Source: Lachnospiraceae bacterium (GTDB lineage Bacteria > Bacillota > Clostridia > Lachnospirales > Lachnospiraceae). From it: a stretch of DNA of 45,375 bases. The stretch's first letter is position 1. The number at the start of each line of letters is the position of its first letter. Location of the stretch: positions 32,540-77,914 of the forward strand of contig JAAUZY010000037.1 of assembly GCA_014804355.1 (NCBI GenBank). Reading direction: 5' to 3'. Below the pieces are notes generated by a model. That model was not told the DNA's origin, searched no databases, and saw nothing but the letters and a program-made list of their open reading frames with translations. This document shows, in pieces, positions 18,216 through 26,412 of this stretch. A program made the position numbers and the translations under genes.

Positions 18216-18911
18216 TCACGATTTCAACGCATCCTCATCGTCACCTTTGTTCTCTGCATCCGAATCACTGTTCTTGTCATCCGGCTCTTTCTTGTTACCG
18301 TACTTCTCCTTCGGATCATATTTCATATCAAAAATCTCTATGACATCCGCCCCGAAGATATCATGCATATAGGAGTACAGCAGATGATTCATCGCCTCCT
18401 TCTCCTGTTTTCGCACGACCTTTTTCTTCAATTCTCTCCGGATACCGTTGATCCATTCATCGATCTCTTCCAGTTCCTCCGTATTTTTCTGCAGTTTACG
18501 GTAACATACCTCCATCGTGGCAAGCATCAGCTTATGATTCAAGTGATTAATCTGCCTGGGAAGTTCCATCATCTCTTCCTCACATGCGTCTATCTTCTCG
18601 TTGCAGGCTGTGACAGTTTCCCTGCACTCTTCCATCTTTTTTTCCAATTTCTTGGAAGGCGCTTTCCCCATCTCGTCCGCAAGTATTACGATCTCGTCCA
18701 TCTTTGCTTTCTTCAATTTTCTGATTTCACGGCTTTCCTCATTAGCTTTAGCCTGACGCTTGAGCAATTTATTCATTTCGCTTTCCATACGCTTGATCTC
18801 AGTGCTGTATTCCTTCTGCGTAAAAAGCTTATGCCATTTATTATCCAGCGTGAGAATCGGGATTTTCTTCCCGGACAGCGCCGGTTCAAATATTTCGTCT
18901 GTTCTGGACAT
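18216..18911 (-). CDS. Charged coiled-coil protein of unknown function
   Basis: A 231-residue cytoplasmic protein. After a short N-terminal part (KKIPILTLDNKWHKLF), residues ~35-170 are rich in Glu, Lys and Met with heptad-like spacing and predict as long coiled coils. A C-terminal part contains YSYMHDIFGADVIEIFDMKYD, and the tail is a hydrophilic Asp/Asn/Lys/Glu stretch. No signal peptide, membrane helix or catalytic motif is seen, and I do not recognise a named family; its position between rex and nnr is what can be said. The start has GAGAGG about 10 bases upstream, a modest binding site. Three 17-bp repeats lie just before it. Confidence 0.7.
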   Translation of the reverse strand: MSRTDEIFEPALSGKKIPILTLDNKWHKLFTQKEYSTEIKRMESEMNKLLKRQAKANEESREIRKLKKAKMDEIVILADEMGKAPSKKLEKKMEECRETVTACNEKIDACEEEMMELPRQINHLNHKLMLATMEVCYRKLQKNTEELEEIDEWINGIRRELKKKVVRKQEKEAMNHLLYSYMHDIFGADVIEIFDMKYDPKEKYGNKKEPDDKNSDSDAENKGDDEDALKS

Positions 18912-18922
18912 ATATTCACTGC

Positions 18923-18973
18923 CTCTCTGTCATGTAATACTCTCTGTTATGCGATATTCTCTATCATACGATA
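18923..18973 (-). repeat. Three tandem 17-bp imperfect repeats
   Basis: Plus-strand units at 18923-18939, 18940-18956 and 18957-18973 are contiguous and exactly in phase. Their consensus on the minus strand is TATCRYATRAYAGAGAR. They fill most of the 73-base gap between the rex stop and the start of the coiled-coil gene. A partly matching fourth copy follows after a short spacer inside the end of rex. Confidence 0.75.
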
Positions 18974-18984
18974 CCTACCTGCGG

Positions 18985-19617
18985 TTATCTGTCATGAGAT
19001 GCAAGATTGTAGGACAATTTCATCAAACTGTCCGAAAGGTGCACATTCTCAACCTGTATATCATCCGGCACATGCAGATCCACATGTGCAAAATTCCAGA
19101 ATCCCTTGATCCCACAGGATACAAGCTGTTCCGCCACTTCCACCGCGCTGTTTTTGGGTATGGTAAGGACTGCGATATCAATGTCATTGTCCTTTACAAA
19201 ACATTCCATTTCCTGCATCGGCCGCACTGTGATCCCCCGAATCTGCGAACCATGGAGCCTATCATCAATATCAAATATTCCTCTGAAAATAAATCCCCTG
19301 CGCTCAAAATTCATGTAATTCACAAGCGCCTGTCCCAGATGCCCGGCTCCCACAATAATCAGATTATGCTCCACATGGAGCCCCAGAATCTTACCGATTT
19401 CATCATACAGATATCCTACATTATAGCCATACCCCTGTTGACCGAACCCGCCGAAGTTATTCAGATCCTGTCTGATCTGCGATGCAGTCACTCTCATGAT
19501 ATCACTCAGTTCCTGTGAAGAAACCCTCTCGATTCCCTCATCCTTCAATTCGCCAAGATATCTGAAATATCTGGGTAAACGGCTGATAACAGCCTGTGAA
19601 ATCTCTTTGTCTTCCAC
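18985..19617 (-). CDS. rex: Redox-sensing transcriptional repressor Rex
   Basis: A 210-residue winged-helix plus Rossmann protein that senses NADH/NAD+ and represses fermentation and respiratory genes when NADH is low. Family features: AVISRLPRYFRYLGEL at residues ~9-24, SSQELSDIMRVTASQIRQDLNNFGGFGQQGYGY (recognition helix and hinge), the nucleotide-binding IVGAGHLGQAL near residue 90, and FDIDD and C-terminal GFWNFAHV. The start is GTG (19617), with AGGGGG about 9 bases before it. A near-consensus promoter lies just upstream, facing the divergent ABC-F gene. I looked for a Rex box in that interval but found only a partial half-site. Confidence 0.96.
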   Translation of the reverse strand: MEDKEISQAVISRLPRYFRYLGELKDEGIERVSSQELSDIMRVTASQIRQDLNNFGGFGQQGYGYNVGYLYDEIGKILGLHVEHNLIIVGAGHLGQALVNYMNFERRGFIFRGIFDIDDRLHGSQIRGITVRPMQEMECFVKDNDIDIAVLTIPKNSAVEVAEQLVSCGIKGFWNFAHVDLHVPDDIQVENVHLSDSLMKLSYNLASHDR

Positions 19618-19648
19618 CTTGCTGCACCCCCTGTATTGTAATATGATA

Positions 19649-19677
19649 AGTATACAACTGTGTTAAAAAACTGTCAA
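19649..19677 (-). promoter_or_regulatory. Consensus promoter for rex
   Basis: Minus-strand TTGACA (19677..19672), 17-base spacer, TATACT (19654..19649), 32 bases before the GTG start of rex. Confidence 0.75.
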
Positions 19678-19719
19678 ACAACTTAGCACAGCCGGTCCTC
19701 AACCGTAACTTGACAGTTT
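19668..19719. repeat. Inverted repeat joining the divergent rex and ABC-F promoters
   Basis: AAACTGTCAA (19668-19677) and TTGACAGTTT (19710-19719) are perfect inverted 10-base copies, 32 bases apart. Each contains the TTGACA of one of the two divergent promoters, so the repeat could simply reflect two consensus -35 boxes with similar flanks, or act as one shared site. Confidence 0.7.
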
Positions 19720-19738
19720 AGCGTTCTGACGGTATTCT
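19710..19738 (+). promoter_or_regulatory. Promoter for the ABC-F gene
   Basis: TTGACA (19710-19715), 17-base spacer, TATTCT (19733-19738), 30 bases before the ATG at 19769. Confidence 0.65.
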
Positions 19739-19768
19739 TATAGCATAAAAAAAGAAAGGGTGTGCCAT

Positions 19769-21730
19769 ATGCTGCTCTCTGTCAGTAATATTGATAAATC
19801 TTTCAATGATATCCCTGTATTGAAAAATGTATCCTTCCATATAGAAGATCACGATAAGGCTGCCATCGTCGGAATCAACGGCGCAGGCAAGACTACTTTG
19901 CTGCGCATTATCATGGGAGAACTGGCTCCCGATAACGGAATCGTGACGATCTCCCGCGACCGGACGATCGGTTATCTTTCCCAGCACGAAGCAGTGTCCG
20001 GTGAAAACACGATCTATGATGAACTGCTCTCTGTGAAGCAGAACATCATTGAACTGGAGCAGAAGATCCGTTCCACGGAATTGCAGATGAAGACGGCTTC
20101 CGAGGATACCTTGCAGCGCCTGATGAACACCTACTCCGACCTGACACACGCTTTTGAATCCGCCAACGGCTACGCTTACAAAAGCGAACTGACCGGCGTA
20201 CTCAAAGGACTCGGATTTACGGAAGATGAATTTACGCGGTCTGTCGATACCCTCTCCGGCGGTCAGAAGACTCGTGTGGCTTTAGGTAAACTCCTTCTGA
20301 TAAAGCCCGATCTGATCATATTGGACGAGCCTACAAACCATTTGGACATGTCTTCCATCACCTGGCTGGAAACCTATTTAAGAAGCTATAAAGGCGCCGT
20401 GATCATCGTATCCCACGACCGTTATTTTCTGGACAGAATTGCAAATAAAGTCATAGAGATCGACAACACCAAGGCCACTGCCTTTACGGGAAATTATTCC
20501 GATTACGCCGCCAAAAAAGAAATTCTGCGCACGGCGGAATACAACGCTTATGTAAAACAGCAGCAGGAAATTAAGCATCAGGAAGAAGTAATCGAAAAAT
20601 TAAGGTCCTTTAACCGGGAAAAATCAATTCGCCGTGCCGAGAGCCGCGAAAAAATGTTAGAGAAAATCGATGTACTGGAAAAACCCACCACAGTGCGCGC
20701 CGATATGCACCTTCGTCTGGAGCCGAAATATGAAAGCGGCAATGATGTGCTTCACGTGGAGAATCTGTCCAAGCACTTTGGTCCTCTCACACTCTTTGAG
20801 CAGCTTGGTTTTGATATCAGAAAGGGAGAGCATGTAGCGATCATCGGTGACAACGGTACCGGCAAAACTACGATCCTTAAAATGATCAATGATCTGGTTG
20901 CTCCGGATACCGGAGAGATCCGTCTCGGTACGAACGTGGCCATCGGTTACTATGATCAGGAACATCATGTATTACATATGGATAAAACGCTGTTTGAGGA
21001 GATTTCCGATGATTATCCGACTCTCACGAACACGGAGATTCGCAATACCCTCGCCGCTTTTCTCTTTACCGGGGAGGATGTATTCAAGCAAGTAAAATCT
21101 CTAAGCGGCGGCGAACGGGGACGTGTCTCTCTCGCCAAGCTGATGTTATCGGAAGCTAATTTTCTCATTCTGGATGAGCCCACAAACCACTTGGATATTA
21201 TGTCTAAGGAGATCTTGGAAGATGCGCTGAATGCCTACACCGGCACGGTACTCTATGTGTCACATGACCGCTATTTCATCAATAAAACCGCCTCCAGGAT
21301 CCTTGACTTAAACCATCAGGTACTGACCGGATACCTCGGCAATTATGATTATTATTTAGAGAAAAAAGAAGAACAGCTCGCACTGATCGATGCCGCCAAA
21401 AGAAATGCCGGCTCTGATCTGTCGCCGAATGCTCACAATATCCATGCCGCTGGTTCCGAAGGTAACACAAACGCTCCGGCTGATGGCAGACAGGACTGGC
21501 TGGCACACAAAGAACAGCAGGCGGCACAGCGCAAAAAAGAAAATGCGCTAAAGAAATGCGAGGATCGGATCGAAGAATTGGAAACCCGAAACGGGGAAAT
21601 CGATGCACTCATGACATCGCCCGACATTTGTACCGACGTGGCTAAGCTGCAGGAACTGAGCCGTGAAAAGGAATCCAACGACACTGAATTGTCTGATCTG
21701 TATGAAAAATGGGAACAGCTCTCTGAATAA
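19769..21730 (+). CDS. ABC-F family ATPase (ribosome-associated, YdiF/Uup-like)
   Basis: A 653-residue soluble protein with two ABC domains and no membrane part. The first half has Walker A GINGAGKTTL, signature LSGGQKTRVALG and DLIILDEPTNHLD; the second has GDNGTGKTTI, LSGGERGRVSLA and FLILDEPTNHLD. Between them a helical linker of ~70 residues (QQQEIKHQEEVIEKLRSF ... REKMLEKIDVLEKP) is the ribosomal E-site-facing element of ABC-F proteins, and the last ~70 residues form a charged coiled coil. ABC-F proteins bind the ribosome to ease stalled translation; some give antibiotic resistance, but nothing here singles out a resistance subtype. AAAGGG lies 8 bases before the ATG at 19769; a GTG at 19760 in frame overlaps that site and is less likely. 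Confidence 0.92.
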   Translation: MLLSVSNIDKSFNDIPVLKNVSFHIEDHDKAAIVGINGAGKTTLLRIIMGELAPDNGIVTISRDRTIGYLSQHEAVSGENTIYDELLSVKQNIIELEQKIRSTELQMKTASEDTLQRLMNTYSDLTHAFESANGYAYKSELTGVLKGLGFTEDEFTRSVDTLSGGQKTRVALGKLLLIKPDLIILDEPTNHLDMSSITWLETYLRSYKGAVIIVSHDRYFLDRIANKVIEIDNTKATAFTGNYSDYAAKKEILRTAEYNAYVKQQQEIKHQEEVIEKLRSFNREKSIRRAESREKMLEKIDVLEKPTTVRADMHLRLEPKYESGNDVLHVENLSKHFGPLTLFEQLGFDIRKGEHVAIIGDNGTGKTTILKMINDLVAPDTGEIRLGTNVAIGYYDQEHHVLHMDKTLFEEISDDYPTLTNTEIRNTLAAFLFTGEDVFKQVKSLSGGERGRVSLAKLMLSEANFLILDEPTNHLDIMSKEILEDALNAYTGTVLYVSHDRYFINKTASRILDLNHQVLTGYLGNYDYYLEKKEEQLALIDAAKRNAGSDLSPNAHNIHAAGSEGNTNAPADGRQDWLAHKEQQAAQRKKENALKKCEDRIEELETRNGEIDALMTSPDICTDVAKLQELSREKESNDTELSDLYEKWEQLSE

Positions 21731-21741
21731 GGGCTGTTCCC
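21711..21741. terminator. Shared terminator between the ABC-F gene and icd
   Basis: A perfect 9-bp stem, GGGAACAGC (21711-21719) with GCTGTTCCC (21733-21741), 13-base loop. The left arm lies inside the last codons of the ABC-F gene. Read on the minus strand, the stem is followed by ATTTTTC, the better T-tract, so it serves icd at least as well as the plus-strand gene. Confidence 0.75.
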
Positions 21742-21785
21742 TCTTAATTTAAATCACTTAATATAAATCGAACTTATTCAATTTT

Positions 21786-22991
21786 CTACATTGCTTCATA
21801 TTCCGCCTTGATCGCCTTAATAAAATTCTCACTGTTTAAAACAGTCACATTCTGCAGTGAAGTGATTAAAGCCAGATCTTTGGTCATCTTACCTGACTCG
21901 ATCGTCCGGATCGTCGCATTCTCCAACTTGTCCGCAAATGTCACAAGATCCGGATTATTATCCAGCTCCCCGCGTTTTCTGAGTGCTCCCGTCCATGCAA
22001 AGATAGTAGCCACAGAATTGGTGGAAGTTTCCTCACCCTTTAAGTGCTTATAATAATGCCTCTGTACTGTTCCGTGTGCCGCCTCATATTCATACACACC
22101 GCTGGGAGATACCAGCACAGAAGTCATCATGGCAAGAGAACCGAACGCGGAGGAAACCATATCGCTCATCACATCGCCGTCATAATTCTTGCACGCCCAG
22201 ATAAATCCGCCCTTTGCCTTCATAACCCGCGCCACCGCATCGTCAATCAGCGTATAGAAATACTCTATCCCTGCCGCCTCGAATTTGTCCTTGTACTCCG
22301 CATCATAGATTTCTTGAAAAATATCCTTGAAATTATGATCGTATTTCTTGGAGATCGTATCCTTCGTGGCAAACCACAGATCCTGTTTCGTGTCAAGCGC
22401 ATAATTAAAACATGCTTTGGCAAAACTCGTGATAGACTCGTCCGTGTTATGAATACCCTGTAGGATACCGGAACCCTTAAAATCATGTATCGTCTCCCTG
22501 ATCGTAGTGCCGTCCTCGGCAGTAAATACGAGCTCCGCCCTGCCTGCTCCGGGTACTTTGATCTCCGTATTCTTATATACATCACCGTAAGCATGACGCG
22601 CCAGTGTGATCGATTTCTCCCAATTTCTGACGCAAGGCTCTATCCCTTTCACCACAATAGGGGTACGGAACACTGTGCCGTCCAGCGCTGCACGTATCGT
22701 ACCGTTGGGACTTTTCCACATTTCCTTAAGGTTATATTCCGTCATTCTTGCCGCATTGGGCGTAATTGTGGCACACTTAACCGCCACACCGTATTTCTTC
22801 GTCGCTTCCGCAGAATCAATCGTAACCTGATCCAATGTCTCATCACGATGTGTCAGCCCCAGATCATAGTATTCCGTCTTTAAATCAATATAGGGCAATA
22901 ACAGTTCGTCCTTGATCATTTTCCAGAGAATTCTTGTCATTTCATCTCCGTCCATCTCTACAAGGGGTGTCGCCATCTTAATCTTTTCCAT
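21786..22991 (-). CDS. icd: NADP-dependent isocitrate dehydrogenase
   Basis: A 401-residue enzyme that decarboxylates isocitrate to 2-oxoglutarate. It belongs to the eukaryote-like homodimeric NADP type (~400-410 residues), as shown by [17 protein letters not shown] at the N-terminus, [34 protein letters not shown] (substrate-binding SPNGT and R residues), [22 protein letters not shown], and the NADP-binding [11 protein letters not shown] and [14 protein letters not shown]. The ATG at 22991 has AGGAGG 8 bases before it; the one at 23015 would give an extra 8 residues. It lies 38 bases after a GntR regulator and below a putative citrate-forming synthase. No aconitase is present in the window. 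Confidence 0.96.
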   Translation of the reverse strand: MEKIKMATPLVEMDGDEMTRILWKMIKDELLLPYIDLKTEYYDLGLTHRDETLDQVTIDSAEATKKYGVAVKCATITPNAARMTEYNLKEMWKSPNGTIRAALDGTVFRTPIVVKGIEPCVRNWEKSITLARHAYGDVYKNTEIKVPGAGRAELVFTAEDGTTIRETIHDFKGSGILQGIHNTDESITSFAKACFNYALDTKQDLWFATKDTISKKYDHNFKDIFQEIYDAEYKDKFEAAGIEYFYTLIDDAVARVMKAKGGFIWACKNYDGDVMSDMVSSAFGSLAMMTSVLVSPSGVYEYEAAHGTVQRHYYKHLKGEETSTNSVATIFAWTGALRKRGELDNNPDLVTFADKLENATIRTIESGKMTKDLALITSLQNVTVLNSENFIKAIKAEYEAM

Positions 22992-23029
22992 TGTTGATTC
23001 CTCCTGCCTTTTCATTATTTATTTTAAGA

Positions 23030-23728
23030 TTATTTTGCATCTTCCTCACCGTAAATTTCATACAATCCGTTCTTCACCATATTGTCATAAGCATTCAGCA
23101 TATGCTTATTGGCAAGCTGTTCCGCCTTGTCCGCGTCACCCGCCTTAATCGCTTCCATGATCTGTCTGTGTTCATCATTGGATGCACGTCCTCTCGTGTT
23201 TGTAGAAAGTGTCTTCTGTCTGACCCTGAGCACATACTGGTGATAATCCCGCAGCGTATGCTCCAGCATCTTGGAATCGCATGCCTCATAGAGAATATCA
23301 TGGAAACGGTTGTCCAGCTCCGCCATCTGATCCATATGCCCCTTAGAAGCGTGGAACTCGGCCAGATAGATATTTTCCTCCATCTCCTCCATCTGCTCTT
23401 TCGTAATCTTCTCCGTGGCAAGTCTGGCACATAATCCCTCCAGAAGAGAACGAATCATATAGATATCTTTTACATCTTTCGCCGTGATGCCGGTAACATA
23501 TGCTCCCTTATTGGGCACGATCTGTATCAGACCCTCCAGCTCCAACTGCCGGAAAGCCTCCCTGACCGGTGTGCGGCTGACGCCCAGCTCTTCCCCGATC
23601 GCAACTTCCTTCAGTTCTTCGTGCTCCTTATACTTTCCGCTTAAAATATCCTCCCGCAGTTTCTGAAACACTCTTCCGCGCAGGGAATACTTATCATTGA
23701 CTTCATTCTTTAAATCATAATTAGCCAT
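23030..23728 (-). CDS. GntR-family regulator, FadR (FCD) subfamily
   Basis: A 232-residue regulator with an N-terminal winged helix (LREDILSGKYKEHEELKEVAIGEELGVSRTPVREAFRQLELEGLIQIVPNKGAYV, positions ~24-80) and a C-terminal helical FCD effector domain (RSLLEGLCARLA, then LDNRFHDILYEACDSKML with a metal-site His, and MDEHR-like DEHRQIMEAI). FCD proteins typically bind carboxylates such as citrate, malate or other organic acids. Its place between the synthase and icd, and a palindrome fitting the T-N-G-T-N2-A-C-N-A operator form over the operon promoter, suggest that it controls its own operon. The start is uncertain: I use the ATG at 23728, with GGAAA about 6 bases upstream; a GTG at 23746 abuts a GGAG and would add 6 residues. 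Confidence 0.9.
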   Translation of the reverse strand: MANYDLKNEVNDKYSLRGRVFQKLREDILSGKYKEHEELKEVAIGEELGVSRTPVREAFRQLELEGLIQIVPNKGAYVTGITAKDVKDIYMIRSLLEGLCARLATEKITKEQMEEMEENIYLAEFHASKGHMDQMAELDNRFHDILYEACDSKMLEHTLRDYHQYVLRVRQKTLSTNTRGRASNDEHRQIMEAIKAGDADKAEQLANKHMLNAYDNMVKNGLYEIYGEEDAK

Positions 23729-23785
23729 TTCTTTTTCCGTTTCCACTCCTTTTCGCGTATCAGTCTTACCACTCCAAACAAATGC

Positions 23786-25201
23786 TTAAGCTCCCGGAGC
23801 CTCAATTCCCAGCTCCTCACATGTCTTCTTTATCTGCGCAACAAGCTCCTCATCCGTCAGCACCGTCACACGACCTGTCACATACTCCTCATCTACCCAT
23901 ACCTTAAGCGCATGCACCAGATCACAGTTCTTGTCCAAGTGTTTATCCTCCGGCAGATGATAATAAGTATTGATCCAGTGCGCGATTCCAGCCAGACCCG
24001 ATGTATTGGAAACTGCGCACAGAACCGGTCTGTTCAGAAATTTATCCGTGTCAAATATATTATAGATCTCCTCATTCTTGAGAAGCCCGTCCGCATGAAT
24101 TCCCGCTCTCGTCACATTGAAATTCTTCCCCACAAAAGGCGTTCTGGGCGGTATCTCATAACCGATCTCCTTCTCGTAGTACTCCGCCAGTTCTGTAATC
24201 ACTCTGGTGTCCATACCGTTTAAACTGCCGCGAAGCTGCGCATATTCAAATACCATTGCCTCTAACGGTGTATTGCCTGTCCTCTCACCGATGCCAAACA
24301 GCGAGGTATTGATCCCCGAACAGCCATACAGCCACGCAGTGGTAGAATTGGATACCGCTTTGTAGAAATCATTATGTCCATGCCATTCAAGCAGCTCATG
24401 CGGTACCCCCGCATGTGTATGTAATGCGTAAATGATTCCCTGCACGCTTCTGGGAATAACCGCACCAGGATAATTGACTCCGTATCCCATCGTATCGCAG
24501 GCACGCACTTTAATCGGAATCTTATACTCTTCCATGAGCTTCATCAGTTCCATGCAAAAAGGCACCACATATCCGTAAATATCCGCCCGCGTAATATCCT
24601 CCAAATGACATCTGGGACTGATTCCCTCTTCCAGACAGTCACGGATCACACCTAAATAATGGTCCATAGCCTGTCTTCTCGTCATTTTAAGCTTTAAGAA
24701 AATATGATAATCCGAACAGCTTACCAGAATGCCCGTCTCCTTCATACCGATTTCCTTCACCAGCTTGAAATCTTCCTTGCTGGCACGGATCCAGCTCGTG
24801 ATCTCCGGATACTGATACCCCTGCTCCATACACTTATATACCGCGTCCCGATCCTTTTTACTGTACAGAAAGAACTCGCAGGCACGGATCATACCGTTTG
24901 GTCCACCCAATTTGTGCAGATAATCATAGATTGTGACGATCTGCTGCGTTGTATAGGGTGCTCTGGACTGCTGACCGTCCCGAAACGTGGTATCCGTAAT
25001 CCAAATATCCTTCGGCATATTATGCGGCACTGTCCTATCGTTAAACGGAATCTTAGGTATTTCGGAATAGGGAAACATATTCCGGAACACATTAGGTTTC
25101 TGAACATCGTCCAAAATGTACATATGCTCTTCTATTTCCAGAAGATTATTATGATCATTCATGGTTACCGGACGATTCGCAAAAGTTCTCTCATCATACA
25201 T
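23786..25201 (-). CDS. Putative Re-citrate synthase (DRE-TIM metallolyase, 2-isopropylmalate synthase-like)
   Basis: A 471-residue HMGL-like TIM-barrel enzyme. Its metal and catalytic motifs are ITDTTFRDGQQSRAPY near residue 70, HLEDITRADIYGYV, VRACDTMGYGVNYPG, LLEWHGHNDFYKAVSN (HxHxD metal ligands) and FGIGERTGNTPLEA. It lacks the C-terminal regulatory domain of leucine-sensitive LeuA. In Clostridium kluyveri a protein of this kind annotated as an isopropylmalate synthase was shown to be an Re-citrate synthase. Here the gene is followed by a GntR regulator and icd, so citrate synthesis fits better than leucine synthesis. Homocitrate or citramalate synthase remain alternatives. The ATG at 25201 has GGAAAGG about 12 bases upstream; a GTG at 25210 has the same site 3 bases away. 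Confidence 0.75.
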   Translation of the reverse strand: MYDERTFANRPVTMNDHNNLLEIEEHMYILDDVQKPNVFRNMFPYSEIPKIPFNDRTVPHNMPKDIWITDTTFRDGQQSRAPYTTQQIVTIYDYLHKLGGPNGMIRACEFFLYSKKDRDAVYKCMEQGYQYPEITSWIRASKEDFKLVKEIGMKETGILVSCSDYHIFLKLKMTRRQAMDHYLGVIRDCLEEGISPRCHLEDITRADIYGYVVPFCMELMKLMEEYKIPIKVRACDTMGYGVNYPGAVIPRSVQGIIYALHTHAGVPHELLEWHGHNDFYKAVSNSTTAWLYGCSGINTSLFGIGERTGNTPLEAMVFEYAQLRGSLNGMDTRVITELAEYYEKEIGYEIPPRTPFVGKNFNVTRAGIHADGLLKNEEIYNIFDTDKFLNRPVLCAVSNTSGLAGIAHWINTYYHLPEDKHLDKNCDLVHALKVWVDEEYVTGRVTVLTDEELVAQIKKTCEELGIEAPGA

Positions 25202-25287
25202 AGCTGTCACGTACCTTTCCGTGTCTATCCGCTACGATCAATATTATCTCTCATACCACATTGTCGCATGGATGTACGCCACGTATA

Positions 25288-25316
25288 ATTGTATACAATC
25301 ATACCATTTGTGTCAA
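25288..25316 (-). promoter_or_regulatory. Consensus promoter with overlapping GntR-type operator
   Basis: Minus-strand TTGACA (25316..25311), 17-base spacer and TACAAT (25293..25288). The -10 box is inside a perfect 12-base palindrome, ATTGTATACAAT (25288-25299), which contains TTGTATACAA and fits the T-N-G-T-N2-A-C-N-A operator form of FadR-type GntR regulators. The -35 box overlaps the stop codon of the subtilase gene. It lies 86 bases before the synthase start. Confidence 0.7.
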
Positions 25317-26233
25317 CCCGTACTGCACATTTCTTCCAGATTTATCATCCCCCACCCCTGTTTATTCCATGAATCTCCCATATCACGTGCGCTGTAGATC
25401 ATCCTGCGTTTCACCTGCTCATTACTCATATCCGGATATTTCTGCAGTAAAAGCGCTGCCGCCCCGGATACGATGGGTGTTGCCATGGAAGTTCCGCTCT
25501 TCCTGATATAGGCATTGCGGTAACCGTTCCTCGGATTCCACATAAAGTTCAGATTACAGGATACAATATCCGTACCGGGCGCCACCACATCAGGCTTGCG
25601 GTACAGCATATCGCGGCTTCCTCTGCCGGAATAATTCTCACAAAGATCCCTGCGGGAACCAAAATACCCTCCTTCATGACACCCTACCGTGATCACTCTG
25701 CGGCTGCTTCCAAGGGGCGATACCGTACCCTCCTCCGGACCGTTATTACCGGCCGCACACACTACTACAATTCCTTGCTTCCACGCCTCATCCAGAAGAT
25801 CTATCAATTCCTTCATGCGTTCTCTCTCCCCGCTTGTTCCGATACCCAGCGATATGTTGAGCACGCGGATCTGATAGCGCTTACGATTCTGCATAATCCA
25901 TAGGATACCCCGATGCATACTGTCTATACTGCCCTCTCCGTTTTGATCCAGTACCTTCCCCACGCACAGATGACAGGCCGGCGCTATCCCTTTGTATACT
26001 CCATGGGACGCATATCCGCTTCCGCCCACACATCCTGCCACATGAGTACCATGGCCGCTGTCGTCATAGCTTCCCTGCCGGTCGTTCACGAAATCGGCAA
26101 AATCGACAATACGACCTCCAAAATCCGGGTGTGCGCAAATACCGGTATCAAGGACTGCCACAGTAACATCTTCTGTTACGATATTCGCCTGTATATAATC
26201 AGTACATCCAACCTGCTTTCTGACACGATTCAC
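25313..26233 (-). CDS. Subtilisin-family (S8) serine peptidase without signal peptide
   Basis: A 306-residue S8 peptidase with an intact triad: Asp29 (VLDTGI), His61 (DSGHGTHVAG) and Ser249 (SGTSMATP), plus the oxyanion-hole Asn163 (AAGNNGP). There is no signal peptide, no membrane anchor and almost no propeptide, so it resembles intracellular subtilisins (AprX/Isp group) rather than exported ones. The start is GTG at 26233 with only a weak GTGGG upstream; no in-frame ATG lies nearer, so the exact start is uncertain. A terminator lies about 75 bases upstream, so it has its own transcript, and its stop overlaps the -35 box of the citrate operon. Substrates are not known. Confidence 0.9.
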   Translation of the reverse strand: MNRVRKQVGCTDYIQANIVTEDVTVAVLDTGICAHPDFGGRIVDFADFVNDRQGSYDDSGHGTHVAGCVGGSGYASHGVYKGIAPACHLCVGKVLDQNGEGSIDSMHRGILWIMQNRKRYQIRVLNISLGIGTSGERERMKELIDLLDEAWKQGIVVVCAAGNNGPEEGTVSPLGSSRRVITVGCHEGGYFGSRRDLCENYSGRGSRDMLYRKPDVVAPGTDIVSCNLNFMWNPRNGYRNAYIRKSGTSMATPIVSGAAALLLQKYPDMSNEQVKRRMIYSARDMGDSWNKQGWGMINLEEMCSTG

Positions 26234-26308
26234 GACTATCCCACCATATTTCGTTCTGCTGTCGTTCAGTCTTTGTCATATAGGAAGCCCGACTAACTTT
26301 CCTGCATA

Positions 26309-26348
26309 ATAAAAACTCCCGGCTATAGATTTATTCTATGCCGAGAGT
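26309..26348 (-). terminator. Intrinsic terminator after the LRR protein gene
   Basis: On the minus strand ACTCTCGGCATAGA (26348..26335) pairs with TCTATAGCCGGGAGT (26329..26315) with one bulge and a G-U pair, a 5-base loop, then TTTTTATT. It ends the sortase-LRR operon about 65 bases after the stop at 26413. Confidence 0.85.
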
Positions 26349-26412
26349 CTTACCATGTTCAGTGTCTTTTTTATTTACATCCTGCTATATATTCCCGCAC
26401 GTTTTATCCTGA

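Noticed and set aside
17919..19109. Long open plus-strand frame across three minus-strand genes
   Set aside because: It has no binding site, runs antisense to nnrD, the coiled-coil gene and the end of rex, and its composition is that of a shadow frame.
19618..19759. Possible Rex operator in the rex promoter
   Set aside because: Only one half-site (TTAACA) fits; the second half and the spacing do not match the TTGTTAA-N4-TTAACAA form.
26219..26274. Second reading frame (MTKTERQQNEIWW...) overlapping the subtilase start
   Set aside because: Checked as a possible frameshifted N-terminus; it has no binding site and no likeness to subtilase N-termini.
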